Notes under the pieces: model-generated
The model's input: only the letters and a program-made list of their open reading frames with translations
Database searches by the model: none
Told to the model about the DNA's origin: nothing
Shown: positions 1 through 9,022 of the stretch, piece after piece
Layout of the letters: every line of letters starts with the position of its first letter
How positions within the stretch are numbered: position 1 is the stretch's first letter
From: an uncultured Pseudomonadota bacterium
Lineage (GTDB): Bacteria > Pseudomonadota > Gammaproteobacteria > Burkholderiales > Rhodocyclaceae
DNA: 52,685 nucleotides
Reading direction: 5' to 3'
Assembly (NCBI GenBank): GCA_903951825.1
Contig: CAJBDJ010000029.1
Location: 1-52,685 of the forward strand
Position numbers and translations under genes: made by a program

Positions 1-401
1 GCAGCCAAAACCCCGATACGGAGCCCAAAAACCGGCTGAAATCCGGTTTCAAGGCGCCACAAGGGGTTTCAAATGTTCGATTCATGTTTGTCAGAATTCG
101 ATTGCCGGAGGCGTCAGGGGAAAATTCAACAACCTGTTAAATAATCGCAATACTGCCTTTAGCTCATGCCTGAACTCCAAAGGATATACGTTCAAAATGG
201 AGTTCAAAAAATAATGCTCAGAAATTGGCCTGCAAACCCTTCGCTCAAGTGAGACTGCGCTAAAGTGCAGCCTCATTATTGAGGCGGCCTGAATATGTTT
301 GAATCTGAGTTGCGTCACAATCTTTACTGCACCTGCGTTCCGTGTTCAAACTTCATCCGGCCGGATCAATAGCTCCACAGTAGGACACCTGTCCCTGTCG
401 C
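1..401. other. intergenic stretch, no gene recognised
   Basis: About 400 bases without a convincing gene, less GC-rich than the rest of the window. A small hairpin (AAACCGG at 29-35 paired with CCGGTTT at 43-49) is followed by a short T run when read on the minus strand, so it could be a weak leftward terminator. A short minus-strand open frame at 91-318 has no recognisable domain or clear ribosome binding site and was not called. Confidence 0.5.
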
Positions 402-1319
402 TCAACGGACTAACGAGCTCGCTTTATTATCGATCAATGGTGGTGGTTGCCCTGGGGAGCGGTAGTCGGCGGTGACTTTCTGGCGATATTGCGGCTTGAA
501 TATATACGCCGGATTGCCGACGTAAAAGCGGATTGGCACTGAAATACGCGTGAAGCCATCGCTCTTGCGTTGCAGTTGATGTACGGCAAAATGCAGATGC
601 GGGCCGGAGGAGTAGCCCGTCGAGCCCGAATATCCAATCACGCTGCCGGCTTCTACACGTTGACCGACGCCGACGGTAACTCCGCCGGGAGCGAGGTGGG
701 CGTAGGTCGCAATGCTGTCGTCGGAATGCAGAATACGCACGTGGTTGGCCATGCCGAGCATGATTTTTTCTTTGCCACCCAGGCGATTTGCGCTTTCCGC
801 AGAAATTACGGTGCCGCCGCGTGCGGCGAGGATAGGCGTATTTTCCGGCATCACGAAATCGACGGCTTGCTCGCTATCTGCAGAATCATGAGTGGGAAGA
901 GGCCCTCCTGCCGCCTGGCTGATGACAAAGCTGCGCCCTTCTTCAAACGGCAGACGATAGAGGGCGGCAGGATCGTGAATTGCGCGAAAGTTACCCGGAT
1001 GAAAGCGGTTATGTGTTGAAAAGCGAAAACTGCGTCCGGGATTGCTTACCCGGACGGTGGCCACGGGAGTGACGCTGTGAGGACGAATGACTGCCGAGAC
1101 GGGAAAGCTCTGATCACTGCTGGCGTTGTCTTGGGAAGTCAGTGAAATCAGTACCGAAACTGGCGCCGGCCCGCGATTGTGGGCAATCAGCTGATAATTC
1201 TGCCCGACCTTTTCGGAGACAACGGTGAACGGGTAAGCCGTCTCAGCCAGCGCATGGCGACCGGCAAGCAAGAGCAGTAAAGCAAACGGCCAAAAACAAC
1301 GTGCGCTAGAAACCTTCAT
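402..1319 (-). CDS. secreted M23 family metallopeptidase (LytM/peptidoglycan endopeptidase)
   Basis: Predicted envelope zinc endopeptidase of 305 residues. A signal peptide is clear: MKVSS, then a hydrophobic stretch ending near GRHALAE. The C-terminal half is an M23/LytM domain. Its first zinc ligands lie in a THDSADSEQAVDF-type segment (His and Asp), and the HLHFAVH segment supplies the HxH ligand. The N-terminal half looks like the beta-rich domain often found before M23 in betaproteobacteria. The family cleaves peptide cross-links in murein; the exact bond cannot be told from sequence. The ATG at 1319 is chosen because GGGA lies about six bases upstream; TTG or ATG starts nine to twelve bases earlier are possible. 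The gene stands alone. Confidence 0.88.
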   Translation of the reverse strand: MKVSSARCFWPFALLLLLAGRHALAETAYPFTVVSEKVGQNYQLIAHNRGPAPVSVLISLTSQDNASSDQSFPVSAVIRPHSVTPVATVRVSNPGRSFRFSTHNRFHPGNFRAIHDPAALYRLPFEEGRSFVISQAAGGPLPTHDSADSEQAVDFVMPENTPILAARGGTVISAESANRLGGKEKIMLGMANHVRILHSDDSIATYAHLAPGGVTVGVGQRVEAGSVIGYSGSTGYSSGPHLHFAVHQLQRKSDGFTRISVPIRFYVGNPAYIFKPQYRQKVTADYRSPGQPPPLIDNKASSLVR

Positions 1320-1394
1320 GATTCCCATCAAACATAAGTCAAGCCAAAGCCCTGATCGGGCAGTTTAAGGCTCGGGGCTTGGCAAGGCTACTGT

Positions 1395-1778
1395 TTAACG
1401 GGGAGGTGCTACCGGCTGCCAGCCCTCCGGGCAGACGCGCACGTAGGGGTAGTAGTTCCCGGACGAGTTGCAGAAGTACCAATTGCCAGTGTCAGGCGGC
1501 GGCGTCAGGACTTGGGGCGGTGGACTGTAGATATATGTCGGGCGCGGCTGATAGCTCTGATAGGCGGCCGCCCCGATTGCCAAACCGCCAATCGCCAGGA
1601 TGGCCGCCGGCACAGCCCAGCGGTTTTGCTGATGGTGTCCCGATGGCGCACTGGTGTAACCGTGACCTCGGCCATGGTTGTTGTACCCGCGGTCGTAGTG
1701 ACCACGATCTGCCTGGGCGTTGCCAATCAGGCTGGCGGAAATCAGCAGGGTAAGACTTAGAACATTGCGTGTTTTCAT
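1395..1778 (-). CDS. small secreted protein with hydrophobic glycine-rich segment, unknown function
   Basis: A 127-residue protein with a signal peptide (MKTRNVLSLTLLISASLIGNAQA). It then has a Gly/His/Tyr/Asn-rich stretch, one hydrophobic Ala/Gly-rich segment (PAAILAIGGLAIGAAAY), a Pro/Tyr linker, and a C-terminal cysteine-containing module with NWYFCNSSGNYYPYV and CPEGWQPV. That ending recurs in many small uncharacterised proteobacterial envelope proteins. The ATG at 1778 has GAGAG just upstream; a longer reading to 1841 lacks such a site. Export or outer-membrane association is inferred; no function can be assigned. Confidence 0.72.
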   Translation of the reverse strand: MKTRNVLSLTLLISASLIGNAQADRGHYDRGYNNHGRGHGYTSAPSGHHQQNRWAVPAAILAIGGLAIGAAAYQSYQPRPTYIYSPPPQVLTPPPDTGNWYFCNSSGNYYPYVRVCPEGWQPVAPPR

Positions 1779-1940
1779 GGCTCTCGTATTAATGGTGTTC
1801 ACGAGGCAAATAACGTATGGAAAACTCTGGCGCTGACGCACGGCGTGTATTGAATTGTCAGCAATTGTTTCGGGCTGCCTGTGAGAGAATGGCGAAGTGC
1901 CAAGGCAATACCCGATCGTTGAAGAACGCCGGCCTGAAAT

Positions 1941-1966
1941 GAAAAAAGCCTTGAATTACAAGGCTT
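1941..1966 (-). terminator. rho-independent terminator of tRNA-Leu
   Basis: On the minus strand, AAGCCTTG-TAATT-CAAGGCTT is a perfect 8-bp stem followed by a run of T. It lies just downstream of the leftward tRNA-Leu gene. Confidence 0.85.
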
Positions 1967-1981
1967 ATAATCAAAATCGCT

Positions 1982-2066
<85 letters not shown>

Positions 2067-2107
2067 ACAGGTGCAAAGAGCCGCGAATTATAAGGAAAGA
2101 ACAAGAC

Positions 2108-4459
2108 ATGTCAAGAAAAAAGCTATCCCGAATCCGCCGTGCAGATCCGTTTTTTGAACGCGAATCAGCACGCTATGAATTTCCGCTACCTTCTCGTGAA
2201 TACATCTCGCAGGTGTTGACCGAAGAGGGGCGCCCCTTGAGTTTTGTTGACCTGACGGAAGCGCTGGATGTTGCCGGCAGCGAACGTGAGATGTTCCAGC
2301 GCCGGCTGGGAGCGATGGAGCGCGAGGGTCAATTGATGCGCAATCGCAAGGGCGACTACATTCTGCCGGAGCGGGTCAGTCTGACGCTGGGCCGGATTCA
2401 GGGCCATGCCGACGGTTACGGTTTTTTGATTCCCGATGACGGCAGTGCCGATATTTTTCTCGATCAGCACCAGATGAGCAAGGCGTTGCACGGTGATCGG
2501 GCTTTGGTTCGTGTCACCGGCGTTGATCGCAAGGGGCGTCCGGAAGGCGGGATTGTCGAGGTGACCGAACGCGTCAATACGCGGGTGATCGGCCGCGTGC
2601 TGGTCGAACACGGAATTGTTTTTGTTGTTCCGGAGAACAAGCGGATTGCCCAGGATATTCTGGTGCCGGTTGATCGAAAGGGAAAGCTCAAGCCGCTCGC
2701 CGGTCAGGTCGTGATGGTCGATATCATTGAGCAGCCGAGCAAGTTTTCAAAGCCGATCGGGCGGATTACCGAGATTTTGGGTAATTATGCCGACCCCGGC
2801 ATGGAGATCGAGATCGCCCTGCGCAAACACGATCTCCCCTTTGATTTTTCAAAAGAGGTGCTCGACGAAAACAAGGCGCTTCCGGACAAGGTCAGAAAGG
2901 CTGACTTGAAGGGGCGCGAGGATTTGCGCGATTTGCCGCTGGTCACGATAGATGGCGAAACGGCACGCGATTTTGACGATGCTGTCTATTGCGAAAAACA
3001 GGGGCGCGGTTGGCGTCTGGTGGTGGCGATTGCCGATGTCTCGCATTACGTCAGGCCGGGCATGGCGCTTGATCAGGCGGCGATGGAGCGCGGTAATTCG
3101 GTGTATTTTCCGCGGCGGGTGATTCCGATGTTGCCGGAGAAGTTATCGAATGGCATTTGTTCGCTGAATCCCGATGTCGAACGGCTGGCGATGGTATGCG
3201 ATATGCAGATCAGTGCGGCCGGTAAGATCGGCGCGTATCGTTTTTATCCCGCCGTTTTCCGCTCCCGCGCGCGCCTCACCTACAACCAGGTATGGTCATG
3301 GCTGTCGGCGGCAGCCACGCCCGAGAGCGCCGATCACCTTGCCTTGCAGCCGCAATTGAAGTCGCTTTACAAATTGTTTCATGCCTTGCACAAGGCGCGC
3401 GGGCAGCGGGGAGCGATTGATTTTGAAACCACTGAGACGCAGATGCTGTTCAATGCTCAGGGCAAGATCGAAAATATCGTGCCGGTCGTCCGTAATGACG
3501 CGCATCGTCTGATTGAGGAGTGCATGTTGGCGGCCAATGTCTGCGCTTCGGATTTTCTTGCCGAACACAAGCAGGCTTGCCTTTACCGTATTCACGCGGC
3601 GCCGTCGGAAGAAAAACTCAAAAATCTGCGCACCTTCCTGGGTGAATTCGGGATGGCCTTGAGCGGCGGCGATGATCCGCAGGCCAAGGATTACGCCTTG
3701 CTGCTCGAAAAAATCAAGCTGCGCCCGGATTTCCAACTGTTGCAGACGGTGATGTTGCGTTCTTTGAAGCAGGCGATGTACAGCCCCGACAATGTCGGCC
3801 ATTTCGGCCTCGCCTATGAGCATTACACCCATTTCACCTCGCCGATCCGGCGCTACCCCGATTTGCTTGTGCATCGGGCGATCAAGGCGGTGCTGGCCAG
3901 GGAAAAATACGCGCCAACGATGAGCTGGGACGACATCGGCCTGCATTGCTCGGCGACCGAGAGGCGCGCCGACGAAGCGACGCGCGACGTCGAAAACTGG
4001 CTTAAAACCTTCTTCATGAAGGAGCGTATCGGCGAAGAGTTTGACGGCACCATCTCGGCGGTGACGGCCTTTGGTATTTTTGTCGCGCTCGATACAGTGT
4101 ACGTCGAGGGGCTGGTTCATGTCTCAGACCTCGGGCAGGATTATTTTCAGTTCGACAACATCAAGCATCAAATGCTCGGCGAGCGCACCGGCCAACGCTT
4201 CCGCCTGGGCGACCGGGTGCATGTCAGACTGGTGCGCGCCAATCTGGAAAGCAACAAGATCGACTTTGTGCTGGTTCAGAATGATGGTCAGGAACGCGGT
4301 GCCGATCGACCTGCGCGAGTTGGCAAAGCTGCGGCGGTGCGGTCGCCCGGCAAATCTTCTGCGGTGCCGGCGAGTGCTCATTCGAGCAAACCGGAGACTG
4401 CCAAGCGTGGCAAGCAGGGTGGCAAGGCAAATGAAAAAAAGGCACAAAAACGGCGTTGA
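2108..4459 (+). CDS. rnr: ribonuclease R
   Basis: A 783-residue 3'-to-5' exoribonuclease that degrades structured RNA, including rRNA and mRNA with stable stems. Order of domains: N-terminal helix-turn-helix-like region, cold-shock/OB domains (LTLGRIQGHADGYGFL), the catalytic RNB domain with its acidic metal site (DGETARDFDDAVY), then a C-terminal S1 domain (GTISAVTAFGIFV) and a Lys/Arg/Ala-rich tail typical of RNase R rather than RNase II. The ATG at 2108 follows AAGGAAAG with proper spacing. An in-frame extension to 2039 would run into the tRNA-Leu gene and is rejected. rlmB lies about 1 kb downstream, the usual rnr-rlmB association, here split by a minus-strand gene. Confidence 0.96.
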   Translation: MSRKKLSRIRRADPFFERESARYEFPLPSREYISQVLTEEGRPLSFVDLTEALDVAGSEREMFQRRLGAMEREGQLMRNRKGDYILPERVSLTLGRIQGHADGYGFLIPDDGSADIFLDQHQMSKALHGDRALVRVTGVDRKGRPEGGIVEVTERVNTRVIGRVLVEHGIVFVVPENKRIAQDILVPVDRKGKLKPLAGQVVMVDIIEQPSKFSKPIGRITEILGNYADPGMEIEIALRKHDLPFDFSKEVLDENKALPDKVRKADLKGREDLRDLPLVTIDGETARDFDDAVYCEKQGRGWRLVVAIADVSHYVRPGMALDQAAMERGNSVYFPRRVIPMLPEKLSNGICSLNPDVERLAMVCDMQISAAGKIGAYRFYPAVFRSRARLTYNQVWSWLSAAATPESADHLALQPQLKSLYKLFHALHKARGQRGAIDFETTETQMLFNAQGKIENIVPVVRNDAHRLIEECMLAANVCASDFLAEHKQACLYRIHAAPSEEKLKNLRTFLGEFGMALSGGDDPQAKDYALLLEKIKLRPDFQLLQTVMLRSLKQAMYSPDNVGHFGLAYEHYTHFTSPIRRYPDLLVHRAIKAVLAREKYAPTMSWDDIGLHCSATERRADEATRDVENWLKTFFMKERIGEEFDGTISAVTAFGIFVALDTVYVEGLVHVSDLGQDYFQFDNIKHQMLGERTGQRFRLGDRVHVRLVRANLESNKIDFVLVQNDGQERGADRPARVGKAAAVRSPGKSSAVPASAHSSKPETAKRGKQGGKANEKKAQKRR

Positions 4460-4517
4460 CCGTGCCTTGCAGGCGAGCAATCTGCCCAGCCGGGGGCTCT
4501 GATTCAGTGGCCGGCGC

Positions 4518-5387
4518 TCAGGGATGCCCTTGAGACTGACGGAGTTCCTCGGCTTTGCCGACAATCGTCGTCACCTGCTCGTCATCGAGGCCGGGAAGTT
4601 GCTGGGTCAGCCACTCCAACGAAGCCCCGTGGATTATTTTTCTGGCTTCGGCGATATCCGAGGGGAGCGCCGGGTCGTCGGGGCCGCCGCTGTAGAGGTG
4701 GCGAGCCGTATCAATGCACAGCCGCGAGAGGTTGGCGCGCGGGTTGTCGATACCGCGTATCAACTGGGTAAGCAGTTGCGGCAAGCGCCAGTTGGTAGCG
4801 CATTTGATCGTTAAATCCTTGAAGCGGAAGCCACAGGTATCAACCTGGGCTTGCAGCGAGCGTTGTGACATTCCCGAACGCAACGCCTCGATGGCGGCCA
4901 GCGGCAGTTCCGGGGCGACTGACCATAGCAGTAGTTCGCCCATTTCAGCGAGCAGGCTGGCCATGGCCACCTCGTCGGGCGAAACATCGGCACGCGCCGA
5001 GCCCCATTTCATGGCTAATCGGCTGGCCAGTGACGAGCGTGCTTCGCAGTCGGCGAGGCCGTGGTTGCTTTCGTTGGTTTCGGCGCTGCTGGCGATTAAC
5101 TGATGAAATTCATCGGTGCCCAGTTGCATGACGGCGGCCAGGGGGGTTGTCGTTTCGTGGCCGAGTCGCTGCGAGCGTCTCTCTTCAGCGGCACGCAGCA
5201 GGCTCAGGCAAAGAAAGGGGTCGCTGGCCGCAATGCTCGCCAGATCATGCGGTGAAAGCTGCTCGCCGAGGCTTTCTTCCAGTTCCAGAAGGCGCGCTTT
5301 GGAACGTGGCATACAGGGCAGTTCCTGGGCGCTCAGGTAAGCCGCCCACTGATCGACACCCCAATGCTTTTGAAACTCGGTTACCAC
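4518..5387 (-). CDS. HDOD domain protein
   Basis: A 289-residue soluble protein built around an HDOD domain, a relative of HD phosphohydrolases that usually lacks the catalytic HD pair and acts as a regulatory module. The pattern DPFLCLSLLRAA at the start and the later LLAEMGELLL (HDOD position of HD-type helices) support this. It resembles a second HDOD protein at 12727-13587 in layout, including a C-terminal stretch after a WRLPQLLTQLI segment. The GTG at 5387 is preceded by GGAGGGG at good spacing; an ATG three bases before it is out of frame and stops after three codons. It lies between rnr and rlmB on the opposite strand. Function unknown. Confidence 0.8.
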   Translation of the reverse strand: MVTEFQKHWGVDQWAAYLSAQELPCMPRSKARLLELEESLGEQLSPHDLASIAASDPFLCLSLLRAAEERRSQRLGHETTTPLAAVMQLGTDEFHQLIASSAETNESNHGLADCEARSSLASRLAMKWGSARADVSPDEVAMASLLAEMGELLLWSVAPELPLAAIEALRSGMSQRSLQAQVDTCGFRFKDLTIKCATNWRLPQLLTQLIRGIDNPRANLSRLCIDTARHLYSGGPDDPALPSDIAEARKIIHGASLEWLTQQLPGLDDEQVTTIVGKAEELRQSQGHP

Positions 5388-5509
5388 GCCATGTTCCCCT
5401 CCGCTTGATCGCCGCAAATCTTAGCCCAGATAACGGCACTGATTTGCAATAACTGAAGGTCTTGCCGGGGCGGCGGTAAAATCCTGCTTCCGATTTTCTG
5501 AAAGCAGCC

Positions 5510-6238
5510 ATGTCTTCCCGTCTGATTTACGGTTTTCACGCCATTACTGCCAAACTGCGCCATGATCCTTCGGCGCTCAAGGAAATCCTGATTGATGCCA
5601 GCCGCCAGGATGCGCGAGCCCGTGAATTGCTCGGCCATGCCGAACTTCAGCGTGTCAAGGTGGTGGTTTGCGACGGCCAGCGGCTTGACGATCTGGCGCC
5701 GGGAGCCCGGCATCAGGGAGTGATTGCCCGTGTTGAAGGCGGGCGCAAGGTGGCGCACCTCGATGACGTTCTCGATACCCTTGAGGAGCCGGCCTTTTTG
5801 CTGGTGCTTGACGGTATTACTGATCCGCGCAACCTCGGTGCCTGCCTGCGTGTTGCCGATGCAGCGGGGGCTCATGCGGTGATTGCCCCGAAAGACCGGG
5901 CGGCCGGCTTGACCGATGTGGCGATGAAAACTGCCAGTGGCGCCGCCGAAAGCGTGCCCTATGTGATGGTCACGAATCTGGCGCGCACCTTGCGCGAATT
6001 GCAAGAGCGCGAGATCTGGGTGATCGGCACTGCAGGCCAGGCTGAGCATGATCTTTACCAGGCGCAATGGCCGCTCGCGAGTGCCTGGGTGCTTGGCGCC
6101 GAAGGCGAGGGAATGCGCCGGTTGACGCGCGAAAACTGCAATCAGGTGATCAGGATTCCGATGTTCGGTTCGGTGGAAAGTCTCAATGTTTCGGTGGCCG
6201 CCGGTGTCTGCCTGTTTGAGGCCAGGCGTCGCCGCTGA
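5510..6238 (+). CDS. rlmB: 23S rRNA (guanosine-2'-O)-methyltransferase RlmB
   Basis: A 242-residue SPOUT-family enzyme that methylates the ribose of G2251 (E. coli numbering) in the peptidyl-transferase P loop. An N-terminal substrate-binding domain is followed by the SpoU knot: motif 1 DGITDPRNLGACLRVADAAG, motif 2 WVLGAEGEGM and motif 3 IPMFGSVESLNVSVAAG. Length and motifs match RlmB. The start ATG at 5510 comes shortly after the divergent HDOD gene. Confidence 0.95.
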   Translation: MSSRLIYGFHAITAKLRHDPSALKEILIDASRQDARARELLGHAELQRVKVVVCDGQRLDDLAPGARHQGVIARVEGGRKVAHLDDVLDTLEEPAFLLVLDGITDPRNLGACLRVADAAGAHAVIAPKDRAAGLTDVAMKTASGAAESVPYVMVTNLARTLRELQEREIWVIGTAGQAEHDLYQAQWPLASAWVLGAEGEGMRRLTRENCNQVIRIPMFGSVESLNVSVAAGVCLFEARRRR

Positions 6239-6357
6239 TCAGTGTGGTAAGGAAAAATTACTTGACCAATAAAGTCGGGTAATTTGTAATGCGCTCGGGA
6301 GTTTTCAAACTTCGGCAGCACTGCATGGCGCTTGCCAACCAGATCAAGGAGTAAAAA

Positions 6358-6651
6358 ATGAATTTGCCGGCACGCGATGGGGATGGCTATCTGGAAAGCA
6401 TGGATGACTGGACGCCGGAAATCGGTCTGGCGATGGCGCAAGCCGATGGGGTTGATTTGACCGGCGACAAGTGGGTGCAGATTCTCCGTGCGCGCGAGTA
6501 CTTTGAAGAGTTTCAGTCGGTGCCACCGATCCGCAAATTTGCCAAGTACATCGGGGTTGATCAGAAAGAGGTATTTGACCTCTGGATGACCGGGCCAATG
6601 AAGCCGATCACCAAATACGGTGGCCTGCCGAAGCCGACAGGCTGCGTCTGA
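6358..6651 (+). CDS. tusE: TusE/DsrC family sulfur-carrier-like protein
   Basis: 97 residues with the DsrC/TusE fold: a WTPEIGLAMAQADG start, a WVQILRAREYFEEF segment and a C-terminal arm ending LPKPTGCV. The penultimate cysteine (C96) that carries persulfide in this family is present. The second cysteine of DsrC, ten residues earlier, is replaced by threonine (T85), so this is the TusE-like rather than the sulfite-reductase DsrC type. TusE relays sulfur to MnmA for tRNA 2-thiouridine. No tusBCD or dsr genes are in the window, so its partner is unknown. AAGGAG lies six bases before the ATG. Confidence 0.82.
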   Translation: MNLPARDGDGYLESMDDWTPEIGLAMAQADGVDLTGDKWVQILRAREYFEEFQSVPPIRKFAKYIGVDQKEVFDLWMTGPMKPITKYGGLPKPTGCV

Positions 6652-6741
6652 GCATCGGGGCGGCAGAGCATTTTCTTCTGATTCGGGGGCTGAGCACCGC
6701 GATCCTCGCGGGCGCGGCGACCATCATCGGCGGCATCGCTG

Positions 6742-8082
6742 TTATTCGCCCAGGCGATCAAAATCGGCCGTATTTTTCTCATCCTCGTAAATGCGAGTGT
6801 TGCCGGCCTGACTGCTGGCAAAGCAAGTGACTTCGACGTTTGATCGGGTTTTTGATTTGTGCAGCACATCGACCGCGCAGCGTCCGAAAATGCTGTCGAT
6901 GGTGGTCAGCAGATTGCGTGCGTAGGGCGTTTCCAGTTTGCCGTCGAGGATCAGGTTGGCCAGGAGAACGCCGTCAGGTTTCAGGACGCGGCGCGTGCTG
7001 GCCCAGAATTCGCGCGTGACCAGGTGGCTCGGGATCGAGGTGTGCGAACTGAAGACATCAACCACCACGGCATCGAAGCGGCGCTCGCTGGTGGCAATGA
7101 AGCGCCGCGCATCATCAACAATGAATTCGCCGCGCACGGCGTTGTGCAAAAAGTGCTTTTCGGCAATTTCCCGGATCGCCTGGTCGATATCGACGTAGGT
7201 GTAGTGATTGAGCGGGTCGTTGAGCGAAAGCGTGAAACCGCCGGCGCCGAGGACGAGGATGTTCTTGTTCTGGTAGCCGAGATCGTCGAGCAGAATGTGC
7301 CGCAAATGCTGGATGTAGCGCGTTGTATTGGCTGGTTCGGTGTCGTCGAGCACGGACGCGAGGGAATTGTTAATCCACAGGGCGCGGGGATTTTTCTGGC
7401 CTTCGAGGGTGATCGGCGCGACTGAATAATCGGCGTAGGCGGTGGCGGCCGTGACTGGATGGCGATAATTGAAGCCGGCGGCGATTACTGCGCTCAATAG
7501 CGAAAGAACGATGATTTGTTTGTTGCGCCAAGCCAGCAGCACGGTGCCGATAATCAGCCCCAGCGCACAGGCAAAAACTGCCGCCGAAACGCCCATCAAT
7601 TGCATGACCAGCAATGAAAGGCTGAGTGAACCGAGAAATGACCCGAGGGTTGACCAGTACAGCGCCATGCCGCTCGCTTCGCCGGTGCGTTTGGTGTTCA
7701 TCAGATTGGAGAGCAGCGGCACGGTTTGACCAAGCAGCCAGGCAATCGGCGAGAGGACGCCGCCAATGAAAAAAAGGTAGGCGACCCATAGCGGCTGCAG
7801 GTGGGCGAACATCCAGTCCACGCTGGCGCCAGCCAGGCCAACGCCGGTCAGCGAGGCAGCAATCAGAAAGTTGCGGGCGACAATCGCGCTGTAGTTGGTA
7901 GTCACTTTGGCGCCCGCGGCGTAGCCGAGTGCCAGCGCCAGCAGGAAAAAGCCGATCGTCGGCGCGGTGACGACAATCGCGCTGCCGACATGCGGCAGCA
8001 GGCGGCGCAGGGCAATGATCTCGGCGCCGAGGGAGCAGAAACCTTCGATAAATACAATGCTGTAGAGCAGGGTTCGTGTCAT
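6742..8082 (-). CDS. membrane protein fused to spermidine-synthase-like domain
   Basis: 446 residues. The first half carries about seven hydrophobic helices (for example TIGFFLLALALGYAAG). The second half, from roughly residue 215, is a class I methyltransferase-fold domain of the spermidine/spermine synthase type: VLGAGGFTLSL in the nucleotide-binding loop, YVDIDQAI, FIVDDARRFI and DAVVVDVFSS. Aminopropyltransferase activity is not certain because many such membrane fusions are uncharacterised. It is the last gene of a leftward run after DUF599 and rarD, 51 bp from rarD. No decarboxylated-SAM-producing speD is present in this window. Confidence 0.8.
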   Translation of the reverse strand: MTRTLLYSIVFIEGFCSLGAEIIALRRLLPHVGSAIVVTAPTIGFFLLALALGYAAGAKVTTNYSAIVARNFLIAASLTGVGLAGASVDWMFAHLQPLWVAYLFFIGGVLSPIAWLLGQTVPLLSNLMNTKRTGEASGMALYWSTLGSFLGSLSLSLLVMQLMGVSAAVFACALGLIIGTVLLAWRNKQIIVLSLLSAVIAAGFNYRHPVTAATAYADYSVAPITLEGQKNPRALWINNSLASVLDDTEPANTTRYIQHLRHILLDDLGYQNKNILVLGAGGFTLSLNDPLNHYTYVDIDQAIREIAEKHFLHNAVRGEFIVDDARRFIATSERRFDAVVVDVFSSHTSIPSHLVTREFWASTRRVLKPDGVLLANLILDGKLETPYARNLLTTIDSIFGRCAVDVLHKSKTRSNVEVTCFASSQAGNTRIYEDEKNTADFDRLGE

Positions 8083-8133
8083 GGCAGGGATAAGGTTGAA
8101 AATCGGGATGGCCGGGATTTGCTGTCGCCCGCC

Positions 8134-9018
8134 TCAAGCGCGCTGCAGCTTGCGCCACATGCTCCAGCTAAAAACAAGCAGACCGCACCAGATCAAGGCA
8201 AAGCTGAATAGCCGCGCCACCTGCAGCGGCTCGCCAAAAATCCAGATGGCGGTGATGAACTGCATGGTCGGGTTGATGTACATCAACATGCCGACGCTGG
8301 CCAGATCGAGGCGCTGGGTGGCGGCGGCAAAGAACATCAGGGGCAGCGCCGTGAGGATGCCGGCGCCGATCAGCAGGCCAGCGGTTAAGTTGTTGTCTGC
8401 GGCAAAAACAGCGTGCCCGCTGTGCGCCATCGACAGCGCGTAAATCGCGCACACCGGCAGCATGGCGAGGGTTTCCAGCCACAGTCCGGAGAGCGCATCG
8501 ACAGCCACCTGCTTGCGAACCAGGCCGTAGGTGCCAAAGGTTGCGGCGAGAAAGAGCGATACCCAGGGCAGGCTGCCAAGTGCCAGAATTTCATTGACGA
8601 TGGCGGCCAGCGCCAGTCCAACGGCAATCCATTCCGGCTGGTTGAGACGTTCTTTCAAAACCAGCAGCCCGAGCAGCACGTTGACCAGCGGCGTCAGAAA
8701 ATAACCGAGGCTGGAGGCGACGACCTGCTGGTTGGCAACGGCCCACAGAAAAACCAGCCAGTTGCTGCCGACCAGAAGGGCAGCCAGCGCCAGCATGGCG
8801 AACTGGCGTGGCGTCTTGAAAACTGCCGCTACCTTGCCCCAGCCGCGTCGCAAAGTCAGCAGCAGGCCGACAAAAATGCAGGCCCAGAGCGCCCGGTTGC
8901 TGAGAACATCCATCGGCGAAACGTGCGCGAGTTGGCGAAAATAAAGCGGAAAGAAGCCCCAGATTCCATAGGCCAGCAGACCGAAGCCGATACCGGCGAG
9001 TTGCGCGTTGCGCGACAT
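8134..9018 (-). CDS. rarD: EamA-type transporter RarD
   Basis: 294 residues with about ten transmembrane helices, the length and pattern of the RarD subfamily of the drug/metabolite transporter superfamily. Family hallmarks are GIWGFFPLYFRQL near the N terminus and SLGYFLTPLVNVLLG and GMLMYINPTMQF in the later helices. RarD was named for chloramphenicol sensitivity in Pseudomonas, but its substrate is not established. Only 4 bp separate it from the upstream DUF599 gene, so the two are likely co-transcribed. Confidence 0.9.
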   Translation of the reverse strand: MSRNAQLAGIGFGLLAYGIWGFFPLYFRQLAHVSPMDVLSNRALWACIFVGLLLTLRRGWGKVAAVFKTPRQFAMLALAALLVGSNWLVFLWAVANQQVVASSLGYFLTPLVNVLLGLLVLKERLNQPEWIAVGLALAAIVNEILALGSLPWVSLFLAATFGTYGLVRKQVAVDALSGLWLETLAMLPVCAIYALSMAHSGHAVFAADNNLTAGLLIGAGILTALPLMFFAAATQRLDLASVGMLMYINPTMQFITAIWIFGEPLQVARLFSFALIWCGLLVFSWSMWRKLQRA

Positions 9019-9022
9019 GGGC

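Noticed and set aside
91..318. 75-codon minus-strand frame near the window start
   Set aside because: No domain, no signal peptide, no ribosome binding site.
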